From contig CAMWXO010000059.1 of NCBI GenBank assembly GCA_947178245.1, positions 1-8,326 on the forward strand: a stretch of 8,326 bases of DNA. The letters are read 5' to 3'. A program made the translations under genes and the position numbers. Of this stretch, positions 1 to 6,030 are shown piece after piece. Within the stretch, counting starts at the first letter, position 1; every line of letters begins with the position of its first letter. Below the pieces are notes generated by a model. It was not told where the DNA came from. It made no database searches and worked only from the letters and a program-made list of their open reading frames with translations. This DNA comes from an uncultured Porphyromonadaceae bacterium (lineage in GTDB: Bacteria; Bacteroidota; Bacteroidia; Bacteroidales; Muribaculaceae).

Positions 1-126
1 TTCCCCGACGGCCCTTCCGACAAGGGAGGCCTCAGATACTGCATCAATTCGGCGTCGTTGAGATTCATCCCGAAAGAAGAAATGGAACGCGAGGGATATG
101 GAGATCTGATTCCGCTTGCAGAGTGA
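1..126 (+). CDS. msrB: Peptide-methionine (R)-S-oxide reductase (MsrB domain), 3' end only
   Basis: Only the last 41 codons are present, in frame from base 1 to the TGA at 124-126. The translation carries the hallmark C-terminal MsrB block, GGLRYCINSASLRFIP, followed by an acidic stretch and a GYGDLIPL ending. In the family, the Cys of the RYC(I/V)NS motif (here encoded at 40-42) is the catalytic residue that attacks methionine-R-sulfoxide, and the Asn and Ser after it line the site. The enzyme reduces oxidised methionine in proteins, normally recycled by thioredoxin. Because the N-terminal part lies outside the window, I cannot tell a stand-alone MsrB from the C-terminal half of an MsrA-MsrB fusion, which is common in Bacteroidales. 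The gene ends about 130 bases before the next one, and a new promoter seems to start in between, so it is probably the last gene of its own unit. Confidence 0.88.
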   Translation, partial: FPDGPSDKGGLRYCINSASLRFIPKEEMEREGYGDLIPLAE

Positions 127-163
127 TATTAAGCCGGCGTCAATTTATTTCCGCGCGAATTAT

Positions 164-194
164 TTTCAAGATTTCTGAAAATTCATTAAATTTG
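164..194 (+). promoter_or_regulatory. Candidate Bacteroides-type promoter for the transporter/AraC operon
   Basis: TAAATTTG at 187-194 matches the Bacteroides -7 consensus TAnnTTTG exactly. TTTC at 164-167 matches three of the four bases of the -33 element TTTG, and the spacer is 19 nt, within the usual range. This would put the start of transcription near 201, about 50-55 nt before the ATG at 255. The surrounding bases are A/T-rich. This is a pattern match only; no transcript data are available. Confidence 0.5.
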
Positions 195-204
195 TAGTTT
201 GAAA

Positions 205-228
205 GGCAGCCCCATGCGCAGGGGCCGC
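205..228 (+). other. Short GC hairpin in the 5' leader of the transporter gene
   Basis: GCCCC (209-213) and GGGGC (221-225) form a perfect 5-bp stem around the 7-nt loop ATGCGCA; beyond one A/C mismatch, two more pairs (206-207 with 227-228) are possible. No T run follows, so it does not look like an intrinsic terminator for the upstream msrB gene. If the promoter at 164-194 is real, the hairpin sits within the first 30 or so nt of the mRNA, where it could protect the 5' end. It might also be chance. Confidence 0.35.
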
Positions 229-254
229 ATAAAGAACTGACAAATCTGAGTTTT

Positions 255-1181
255 ATGACTCTCGGAAAATTTAATAATCTTCAAGACAGCAAGGTGGCCG
301 GGCATATAGCCGCTTTCATAGCGGTGTTGTGCTGGGGCTGCAGTTTCATATCTTCCAAAATCCTGATGGAAGGAGCCGGGCTCACGCCGGTGGAGGTTTA
401 CGTCTATCGTTTCTTCATAGCATATCTGCTCATTCTGGCTCTGACGTCAAAGCAGATTCGCTCGCGCTCCCGAAGGGATGAGATTCAGCTCGCCCTCTGC
501 GGCATCTGTTCGGGCACTCTCTATTTCCTCATGGAAAACTATGCCCTGAAGTACACTTCCACAGGCAATGTCTCCCTGCTCTCTTCGATCTCCCCGATAT
601 TCACCGCCATCCTTCTGGCGTTCCTGTATAAGACCCGCATGAGGGCCGGCGAGATATGGGGGTCGGTGGTGGCTTTCGCAGGTGTGGCGCTGGTGATTCT
701 CAGCGAGCCTATTGCGCTCGGCCTGGGGCTGGAGATTCATCCTATGGGCGATTTGCTATCTCTATCATGCGCTCTGTCGTGGGCTATCTATTCAATAGCG
801 ATAAAGCGTCTTATCCCCATCTACAGTTCTCTCTTCATCACGCGTAAACTTTTCTTCTACGGTCTGATTTCATCAGTGCCGCTTCTGTTCATTCAGCATG
901 AGCCCCTTCACCTGGGCGCTCTCTTCAATATGCAGCAGCCCGCATATTTGTTCAATCTCCTCTTCCTCGCGGTAATGTGCTCTTCGCTGGCATATCTCCT
1001 CTGGAACGGGTCGATGAAATTGATCGGGCCGCTTTCCACCAACAACTATATATATTTCCAGGCTCCGATCACTATGATCGCAGGCGCGCTGATACTCGGA
1101 GAAACAATATATGCGCTCGGATACGTAGGGTGTATCCTCGTGCTCGGAGGACTATTCATCGCCGACAAATCGAAAAAATAA
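255..1181 (+). CDS. EamA/DMT-superfamily transporter, 10 predicted membrane segments
   Basis: The protein is 308 residues, the normal size for a drug/metabolite transporter family permease with two tandem EamA repeats, each of about five membrane helices. Repeat 1 runs from about residue 15 to 149 and begins with the typical AxxCWGCSFISSK segment; repeat 2 runs from about 164 to 303 and begins with LSLSCALSWAIYSIAIKR. The repeats are separated by a short loop near 150-163, and the protein ends in a basic tail (DKSKK). Such permeases sit in the inner membrane and usually export small metabolites or amino acids; the substrate cannot be read from the sequence. The ATG at 255 is chosen because it is preceded by an A/T-rich leader and leaves a short hydrophilic N terminus before helix 1. 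The AraC-type gene follows after only 7 nt, which suggests that the two are cotranscribed and that the regulator may control this transporter. Confidence 0.92.
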   Translation: MTLGKFNNLQDSKVAGHIAAFIAVLCWGCSFISSKILMEGAGLTPVEVYVYRFFIAYLLILALTSKQIRSRSRRDEIQLALCGICSGTLYFLMENYALKYTSTGNVSLLSSISPIFTAILLAFLYKTRMRAGEIWGSVVAFAGVALVILSEPIALGLGLEIHPMGDLLSLSCALSWAIYSIAIKRLIPIYSSLFITRKLFFYGLISSVPLLFIQHEPLHLGALFNMQQPAYLFNLLFLAVMCSSLAYLLWNGSMKLIGPLSTNNYIYFQAPITMIAGALILGETIYALGYVGCILVLGGLFIADKSKK

Positions 1182-1188
1182 TCACACT

Positions 1189-2067
1189 ATGGATAATCAG
1201 GAAGCTACCGGCAAACTCGACTACGGGTATATGCAACTGCCGATGAATGTGGACGAGATCCTGAAAAGGGATTTCTGGATTTTCGACAATTTCACTGCCG
1301 CGATGCTCCCGGTGTTTAAAGATCCCGTGAAACTTTCCGCCACCATCTCGATTTTCGTGAGGCGGGGCAAGTTCAAGGTTGTGGTGAATCTGATTCCCTA
1401 CGATTGCGAGGGGCCGGCCATAGTCAATATCCGCAACGGCGAGACTATGCAGGTGCTGGAATGCACTCCCGACATTAGGGCTTCATTCATAGTGATGTCG
1501 AAGTATTTCGCGGAAGACATTTTCCTTCACATCAACGATATGCAGAATCTCACGGCTATGACGCGGCGTCCGGTTCACGTCGTGCCCGAAGATCTCCTGC
1601 CTAAATTCGATGCTCTCTATGAGTCGCTGCATCACGTCTCGGAAGATACTGCCAACCCTCTGGCAATAAAGGCTCTACGCCATGCCGTAATCGCTTTCTA
1701 TTACAGATATGCCTACCGCATGTTTGACCTCGCCGAAGCGCCGGGCGATTCAGCCTCGCGGCTCAGCGACAGATTCATCAAGCTGGTGAAGGAGCGTTTC
1801 CGGACGGAGCGATTCCTCGAGTTCTATGCCGAGCAGCTCGGCGTCACTCCCAAGCATCTCTCGCGCACCGTGAAGTCGCAGACCGGCTACACTGCCGCCT
1901 CATGGATAGAGCGGTTCCTGATTCTGGAGGCGAAGATCCTGCTGAAGTCCACCAATCTCACCGTGCAGCAGATCAGCGACTCCCTCAATTTCCCGACGCA
2001 GTCTTTCTTCGGGAAATACTTCAAGAAAAATGTAGGTATCTCACCCAAGATCTACCGCAACACCTGA
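1189..2067 (+). CDS. AraC-family transcriptional regulator
   Basis: The protein is 292 residues. The C-terminal 100 residues form the AraC/XylS DNA-binding domain: the first helix-turn-helix at about 208-230 (FLEFYAEQLGVTPKHLSRTVK), the linking helix with WIERFLILEAKILL (239-252), and the second at about 257-282 (LTVQQISDSLNFPTQSFFGKYFKK), ending in the family signature GISPKIYR. The N-terminal part (about 20-110) is probably a cupin-like sensor fold judged by its position and beta-rich character (KLSATISIFVRRGKFKVVVNL), followed by a helical stretch (135-180) that could mediate dimer formation. The ligand is unknown. The start ATG lies 7 nt after the transporter stop. Regulators of this kind often control the gene next to them, so the transporter, or the whole unit, is the obvious candidate target; this is inference. 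No Shine-Dalgarno sequence is seen. Confidence 0.93.
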   Translation: MDNQEATGKLDYGYMQLPMNVDEILKRDFWIFDNFTAAMLPVFKDPVKLSATISIFVRRGKFKVVVNLIPYDCEGPAIVNIRNGETMQVLECTPDIRASFIVMSKYFAEDIFLHINDMQNLTAMTRRPVHVVPEDLLPKFDALYESLHHVSEDTANPLAIKALRHAVIAFYYRYAYRMFDLAEAPGDSASRLSDRFIKLVKERFRTERFLEFYAEQLGVTPKHLSRTVKSQTGYTAASWIERFLILEAKILLKSTNLTVQQISDSLNFPTQSFFGKYFKKNVGISPKIYRNT

Positions 2068-2093
2068 CTTAATTAAAAATTCACAATCATAAT

Positions 2094-2654
2094 ATGCTTC
2101 TCCCAATCTATTTATACGGGCATCCGGTGCTCCGTGCAGAGACAGAAGAAATCACTCCCGACTATCCCGACCTTCAGAAACTGATCGCGGACATGTGGGA
2201 GACTATGTATAATTCAGAAGGCGTGGGCCTTGCCGCACCGCAGATAGGCAAGTCGATCCGGCTCATCGTCATCGACGGCAGCGTGCTCGCCGATGAATTT
2301 CCGGAGTGCAAGGATTCCAAGATGGTGCTCATCAATCCTGAACTCGACGTTATCGAAGACATGGAGCCCGTATCGCGGGCAGAAGGGTGCCTCTCCATAC
2401 CCGGAGTGTCGGAAAACGTGAAGCGGGTGGAACACGTGCGTCTGAACTGGCTCGATGAGAATTTCGTAGAGCACGAGAAAGATTTCTTCGGCTTCCTCGC
2501 ACGCATCATCCAGCATGAATGCGACCATCTGGAGCAGACCGTCTACACCGATCATATCTCGCCCATCCGCAAGCAACTCATCCGGTCGAAACTAAACAAT
2601 ATCTCGAAGGGTAAGGTGCGCTGCGACTATCGCACGAAAGCTCCCTCCAAATAG
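2094..2654 (+). CDS. def: Peptide deformylase
   Basis: The enzyme removes the formyl group from the initiator methionine of new proteins as they leave the ribosome. All three family motifs are present: GVGLAAPQ (43-50), EGCLS (97-101) with metal ligand Cys99, and QHECDHL (140-146) with metal ligands His141 and His145 and catalytic Glu142. At 186 residues it is of ordinary length. One oddity is that the Gly usually found two residues after the HExxHL motif (HLxG, as in the E. coli enzyme) is Gln148 here (HLEQTVYTD). The C-terminal segment DHISPIRKQLIRSKL resembles that of other deformylases, so the protein appears intact. The gene begins 26 nt after the AraC-type gene, in an A/T-rich gap with no terminator, so read-through from upstream is possible. 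It precedes ettA by 61 nt. Activity despite the Gln is inferred from the intact metal site. Confidence 0.96.
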   Translation: MLLPIYLYGHPVLRAETEEITPDYPDLQKLIADMWETMYNSEGVGLAAPQIGKSIRLIVIDGSVLADEFPECKDSKMVLINPELDVIEDMEPVSRAEGCLSIPGVSENVKRVEHVRLNWLDENFVEHEKDFFGFLARIIQHECDHLEQTVYTDHISPIRKQLIRSKLNNISKGKVRCDYRTKAPSK

Positions 2655-2671
2655 TAATCCCCAGTAAGGAA

Positions 2672-2706
2672 ATTCCCAATTCTAAATTCTAAATTCTCAA
2701 TTCAAT
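2672..2706 (+). repeat. Heptameric ATTC-rich tandem repeat between def and ettA
   Basis: Five consecutive 7-nt units each begin with ATTC: ATTCCCA, ATTCTAA, ATTCTAA, ATTCTCA and ATTCAAT. The central two are identical and the outer ones diverge at the last three positions. The array fills most of the 61-nt gap and ends 9 nt before the ettA start codon at 2716. Short A/T-rich arrays like this can change in copy number by strand slippage; here that would alter leader length, not reading frame. No promoter consensus is clear inside it. Confidence 0.8.
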
Positions 2707-2715
2707 ATTATTGAC

Positions 2716-4404
2716 ATGGCCGACGATAAAAAAATCATATTCTCGATGGTGGGAGTCTCTAAAGTCATCCCTCCGCAACGTCAGATTCTGAAGAACATAT
2801 ATCTGTCGTTCTTCTACGGTGCCAAAATCGGCATCATTGGTCTCAACGGCTCTGGTAAGTCCACTCTCATGAAGATTATCGCGGGTATCGATAAGAATTA
2901 TCAGGGTGAGGTGGTGTTCTCGCCGGGATATTCGGTGGGATATCTCGAGCAGGATCCCAAACTCGACCCTGACAAGACCGTGCGTCAGGTGGTGGAGGAA
3001 GGCGTGAAGCCCATCATGGATCTCCTCGCGGAATACGAGGAGGTGAACAACGCTTTCTGCGACCCCGAGGTGCTTGAAGACCCCGACAAGATGGATAAAC
3101 TGATGCAGCGTCAGGCAGAACTTCAGGACAAACTCGACGCTACTGATGCCTGGAACATTGACAATAAGCTTGAACGCGCCATGGATGCGCTGCGATGTCC
3201 GCCCGACGACCAGCCTGTGTCGCAGTTGTCAGGTGGCGAGCGCCGCCGCGTGGCGTTATGCCGCCTTCTGCTTCAGCAGCCCGACGTGCTCCTGCTCGAC
3301 GAGCCCACCAACCACCTTGACGCCGAATCGATCGACTGGCTCGAGCAGCATCTGCAGCAATATCCGGGCACCGTCATCGCCGTGACGCACGACAGATATT
3401 TCCTCGATCATGTCGCAGGCTGGATTCTCGAGCTTGACCGCGGCGAAGGTATTCCCTGGAAAGGAAACTATTCCTCATGGCTCGACCAGAAGACCAAGCG
3501 CATGGCCCAGGAAGAGAAGCAGGCTTCAAAACGCCGCAAGACTCTCGAGCGTGAGCTCGAATGGGTGAGAATGGCCCCGAAAGCGCGTCAGGCAAAAGGA
3601 AAGGCGCGACTCGCCAGCTACGACAGGCTCCTTAACGAAGACCAGAAGCAGCGCGAGGAGAAACTGGAAATCTTCATACCTAACGGCCCGAGACTCGGCA
3701 ACAAGGTGATTCTTGCCAATCACCTTGCGAAGTCATTCGGGGAGAAGACCCTCTTCGACGATCTCAACTTCATGCTCCCGCCCAATGGTATAGTAGGCGT
3801 GATCGGCCCCAACGGTGCGGGTAAAACCACGCTGTTCCGCCTTATCATGGGGCTGGAGAAGCAGGATAAGGGCGACTTTGAAGTGGGCGAGACCGTAAAG
3901 ATCGCATACGTGGATCAGACCCACAAGGATCTTTCTCCCGAAAAGACGGTCTATGAGGTGATCTCTCAGGGAGTGGAGTCGTTCAGGATGGGCGGTCGAG
4001 ACATGAATGCCCGTGCCTACCTCTCCAAGTTCAATTTCACGGGAGCTGATCAGGAGAAGAAAATCGGCGTCCTTTCCGGTGGCGAGCGCAACCGCCTGCA
4101 TCTTGCCATGGCGCTGAAGGAGGAGGGCAACGTGCTTCTGCTCGACGAGCCTACCAACGACATCGACGTGAACACCCTGCGCGCTCTTGAAGAGGGCCTG
4201 GAGAATTTTGCCGGCTGTGCCGTGGTCATCAGCCACGACCGATGGTTTCTCGACCGCATCGCCACGCATATACTTGCCTTCGAGGGCGACTCGAAGATTA
4301 CATTCTATGAAGGCTCATACTCCGACTATGAGGAGTTCCGCAAGAAGCGCGACGGCGTGGAGGCGGAGACCCCTCACCGCATCCGCTATAAAAAACTGAT
4401 GTGA
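2716..4404 (+). CDS. ettA: Energy-dependent translational throttle protein EttA (ABC-F ATPase)
   Basis: This soluble ABC-F protein binds the ribosomal E site and, in E. coli, links entry into elongation to the ATP/ADP ratio. It has 562 residues (E. coli EttA has about 555) with two ATPase domains and no membrane segments. Domain 1: Walker A GLNGSGKS (42-49), signature LSGGE (171-175), Walker B LLLDEP with catalytic Glu196, and switch His225. Domain 2: Walker A GPNGAGKT (364-371), signature LSGGE (453-457), Walker B with Glu478, and switch His507. Between them, about residues 255-325, is a strongly basic helical linker (ASKRRKTLERELEWVRMAPKARQAKGKARL), the P-site tRNA interaction motif of ABC-F proteins. 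The N-terminal opening with IPPQRQILKNIYLSFFYGAKIGIIGLNG is typical of EttA and separates it from Uup and resistance-type ABC-F proteins. The TGA stop overlaps the next gene's ATG, so the two are probably translationally coupled. Confidence 0.96.
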   Translation: MADDKKIIFSMVGVSKVIPPQRQILKNIYLSFFYGAKIGIIGLNGSGKSTLMKIIAGIDKNYQGEVVFSPGYSVGYLEQDPKLDPDKTVRQVVEEGVKPIMDLLAEYEEVNNAFCDPEVLEDPDKMDKLMQRQAELQDKLDATDAWNIDNKLERAMDALRCPPDDQPVSQLSGGERRRVALCRLLLQQPDVLLLDEPTNHLDAESIDWLEQHLQQYPGTVIAVTHDRYFLDHVAGWILELDRGEGIPWKGNYSSWLDQKTKRMAQEEKQASKRRKTLERELEWVRMAPKARQAKGKARLASYDRLLNEDQKQREEKLEIFIPNGPRLGNKVILANHLAKSFGEKTLFDDLNFMLPPNGIVGVIGPNGAGKTTLFRLIMGLEKQDKGDFEVGETVKIAYVDQTHKDLSPEKTVYEVISQGVESFRMGGRDMNARAYLSKFNFTGADQEKKIGVLSGGERNRLHLAMALKEEGNVLLLDEPTNDIDVNTLRALEEGLENFAGCAVVISHDRWFLDRIATHILAFEGDSKITFYEGSYSDYEEFRKKRDGVEAETPHRIRYKKLM

Positions 4405-5207
4405 TGCAGTGTGATCCTATCGAGATAAGCTGCGCTTCCGATCCCCGTATCCGTATGTTTGCGGGGCTCACGGAGGCGCAGCTCCGCAATTCGCTTCATC
4501 CCGAAGAGGCCGTTTTCATCGCAGAAAGTCCGAAAGTCATAAAGGTTGCGCTCGATGCCGGCATGGAGCCGCTGGCGCTTCTGTGTGAACGCAGGCATAT
4601 AAGCGGGGATGCCGCCGGGTGCATATCAAGAATGCCGGGAGTGCCTGTCTATACCGGCGAAAGGGAAGTGCTTTCAGAAATCACCGGGTATAAGCTGACG
4701 CGCGGAGTGCTCTGCGCCATGCGTCGTCCGCCGCTTCCCTCTCTTGAGGATGTGTGCGCCTCCGCCCGACGCATCGCTGTCATCGACGACGTGTCAGACA
4801 CTACCAATATCGGAGCGATATTCAGGTCTGCCGCTGCCCTCGGCATGGATGCCGTGCTTCTCACGCCGACTGCTTGCGATCCGCTCAACAGGAGAGCTGT
4901 CAGGGTCTCGATGGGTTCGGTGTTTCTGATTCCCTGGACGCGGCTCGACGGGGGCCTCGGCAGGCTGAGGCAACTCGGATTCAAGACTGCGGCGATGGCT
5001 CTCAGGCACGATTCGGTTTCCATCACCGATCCGGTTCTGAAGAGCATTCCCAAACTTGCCCTAATTCTCGGCACGGAAGGGGAGGGCCTTCCCGAATCCA
5101 CGATTCTGAGCGCCGACTACGTAATCAAGATTCCGATGCATCATGACGTGGACTCGCTCAACGTGGCTGCCGCCTCTGCAGTGGCTTTCTTCGCCCTTGC
5201 GAACTGA
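4404..5207 (+). CDS. SpoU/TrmH-family RNA 2'-O-methyltransferase
   Basis: The protein is 267 residues and uses S-adenosylmethionine to methylate a ribose 2'-hydroxyl in rRNA or tRNA. The three SPOUT motifs are all in the C-terminal half: motif 1 around SDTTNIGAIFRSAAALG (131-147) with Asn135 and Arg141, motif 2 ILGTEGEGL (221-229), and motif 3 IPMHHDVDSLNVAAASAV (243-260), which forms the deep trefoil knot that binds the cofactor. Residues 1-110 resemble the substrate-binding domain of this family (PEEAVFIAESPKVIKVALDAG). The exact target base cannot be assigned. I chose ATG 4404 over the in-frame GTG at 4401 because it gives a TGATG stop/start overlap with ettA, the classic arrangement for translational coupling. 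The pairing with EttA and deformylase fits a role in ribosome function. Confidence 0.92.
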   Translation: MQCDPIEISCASDPRIRMFAGLTEAQLRNSLHPEEAVFIAESPKVIKVALDAGMEPLALLCERRHISGDAAGCISRMPGVPVYTGEREVLSEITGYKLTRGVLCAMRRPPLPSLEDVCASARRIAVIDDVSDTTNIGAIFRSAAALGMDAVLLTPTACDPLNRRAVRVSMGSVFLIPWTRLDGGLGRLRQLGFKTAAMALRHDSVSITDPVLKSIPKLALILGTEGEGLPESTILSADYVIKIPMHHDVDSLNVAAASAVAFFALAN

Positions 5208-5221
5208 CCCGTATACCCGGC

Positions 5222-5262
5222 TTGATCGATTACGCTTCTATCAATAAAAATCGTTTTTTTAT
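5222..5262 (+). terminator. Possible weak terminator after the methyltransferase gene
   Basis: About 15 bases after the methyltransferase stop there is an A/T-rich block with overlapping inverted repeats: TTGAT/ATCAA (5222-5226 and 5240-5244) and ATAAAAA/TTTTTAT (5244-5250 and 5256-5262), with a run of seven T at 5254-5260. The stems lack G/C, so this is a poor intrinsic terminator. It is listed because the location and T run are right, and because a separate promoter for rubrerythrin probably follows. Confidence 0.3.
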
Positions 5263-5268
5263 AAACCA

Positions 5269-5296
5269 TTTATCCCGATCGGTTGTTAAATCTTTG
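5269..5296 (+). promoter_or_regulatory. Weak promoter candidate for rubrerythrin
   Basis: AATCTTTG at 5289-5296 matches the Bacteroides -7 element TAnnTTTG at all but the first position. The best upstream partner is TTTA at 5269-5272, three of four bases of the -33 element, but the 16-nt spacer is shorter than the usual 19-21. Transcription would begin near 5303, about 65 nt before the ATG. A palindrome CCGATCGG (5275-5282) lies between the two elements. Confidence 0.27.
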
Positions 5297-5313
5297 CTGA
5301 CGGATATCGTCAG
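5297..5313 (+). promoter_or_regulatory. Perfect inverted repeat CTGACG-N5-CGTCAG, possible operator
   Basis: Two perfect 6-bp arms (5297-5302 and 5308-5313) flank the spacer GATAT, giving a 17-bp near-palindrome directly after the candidate -7 element and 55 nt before the rubrerythrin start codon. Its place over the presumed transcription start suits a repressor site. It does not match the PerR or OxyR consensus as I know them. It might instead form a small leader hairpin, or be chance. Confidence 0.35.
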
Positions 5314-5368
5314 GTCTGCGATGGATAAGCAGGCTTATATGTATAACCCTTTAAATCAATTATAGAAA

Positions 5369-5926
5369 ATGGCTAAAGAATGGATATGCACTATCTGCGG
5401 ATATGTGGCAGAAGGTGAGAATGCTCCTGAGAAGTGCCCCCAGTGTGGCGCTCCCCAGTCTAAATTCAAAGAACTCGACAAGTCCGAACTTCTGAAGTTC
5501 GTCACCGAGCACGTTGTCGGTGTGGCTAAGGACACCGACGAGGAGATGAAGAAAGACCTCAACAATCACTTCGTGGGCGAGTGCACTGAAGTGGGTATGT
5601 ATCTCGCTATGGCACGTCAGGCTGACCGTGAGGGATATCCTGAAGTGGCTGATGCTTTCAAGCGCTACGCTTGGGAAGAGGCGGAACACGCTGCCAAGTT
5701 TGCCGAACTCCTCGGCGACATGGTATGGGACACCAAGACCAACCTCGAGAAGCGTATGCACGCTGAGGCAGGCGCAAACGAAGACAAGATGCGCATCGCC
5801 AAGAATGCGAAAGCTCAGAACCTCGACGCTATTCACGACACTGTGCATGAGATGGCTAAGGACGAGGCTCGCCATGGTCAGGGCTTCTATGGCCTCTACC
5901 AGCGTTTCTTCGGCAACAAGAAGTAA
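5369..5926 (+). CDS. Rubrerythrin with N-terminal rubredoxin-like domain (reverse rubrerythrin)
   Basis: The protein is 185 residues and cytoplasmic. Residues 1-35 form a rubredoxin-like zinc-ribbon-shaped iron site with two CxxCG pairs, Cys7/Cys10 and Cys23/Cys26. The rest is a ferritin-like four-helix bundle with the di-iron ligands in the expected order: Glu71 in GECTE, Glu104 and His107 in EEAEH, a Glu in the HAEAGANED segment (133 or 138), and Glu166 with His169 in DEARH. The rubredoxin part precedes the bundle, the reverse of the classical rubrerythrin order. Such proteins reduce hydrogen peroxide in anaerobes, taking electrons from NAD(P)H through a partner reductase that is not in this window. 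It appears to be a single-gene unit, with its own upstream regulatory region and a strong terminator behind. The A-rich leader (TATAGAAA before ATG) has no Shine-Dalgarno sequence, and the steady use of favoured codons hints at high expression. Confidence 0.94.
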   Translation: MAKEWICTICGYVAEGENAPEKCPQCGAPQSKFKELDKSELLKFVTEHVVGVAKDTDEEMKKDLNNHFVGECTEVGMYLAMARQADREGYPEVADAFKRYAWEEAEHAAKFAELLGDMVWDTKTNLEKRMHAEAGANEDKMRIAKNAKAQNLDAIHDTVHEMAKDEARHGQGFYGLYQRFFGNKK

Positions 5927-5962
5927 GAGACCAGATGGTGTTGTAATACACATAAAAGTATC

Positions 5963-6005
5963 AGTCCTTCGGAGGCTCAGTCTCCGGAGGACTATTTATT
6001 TTATA
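5963..6005 (+). terminator. Intrinsic terminator after rubrerythrin
   Basis: A 12-bp stem pairs 5963-5974 with 5982-5993, with a single T-G wobble and a 7-nt loop (GCTCAGT). It is followed at once by the T-rich tail ATTTATTTTAT. The hairpin starts 37 nt after the rubrerythrin stop. This is the clearest intrinsic terminator in the window. It lies only about 37 nt before the start of ruvX. Confidence 0.85.
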
Positions 6006-6030
6006 ACCTTAATAACTACGTATCAATATC

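Noticed and set aside
205..228. Intrinsic terminator for the upstream msrB gene
   Set aside because: No T run follows the stem, and a promoter candidate lies before it, so it belongs to the next transcript's leader.
977..1246. Open frame of 89 codons bridging the transporter end and the AraC start
   Set aside because: It is Arg-rich, out of frame with both neighbours, and spans a junction between two well-supported genes.
3733..4269. Antisense open frame of 178 codons inside ettA
   Set aside because: It overlaps the second ATPase domain, whose Walker and signature motifs are intact; the antisense protein has no recognisable domain.
4401..4403. GTG as the start of the methyltransferase gene
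   Set aside because: The ATG one codon later gives a standard TGATG overlap, and the GTG adds only one residue.
4649..5146. Open frames on both strands inside the RNA methyltransferase gene
   Set aside because: They are low-complexity Arg/Ser-rich shadows of a gene with three intact SPOUT motifs.
5360..5953. Antisense open frame of 197 codons covering the whole rubrerythrin gene
   Set aside because: It mirrors the codon bias of rubrerythrin on the other strand, matches no family I know, and rubrerythrin has clear metal-binding motifs in the right order.
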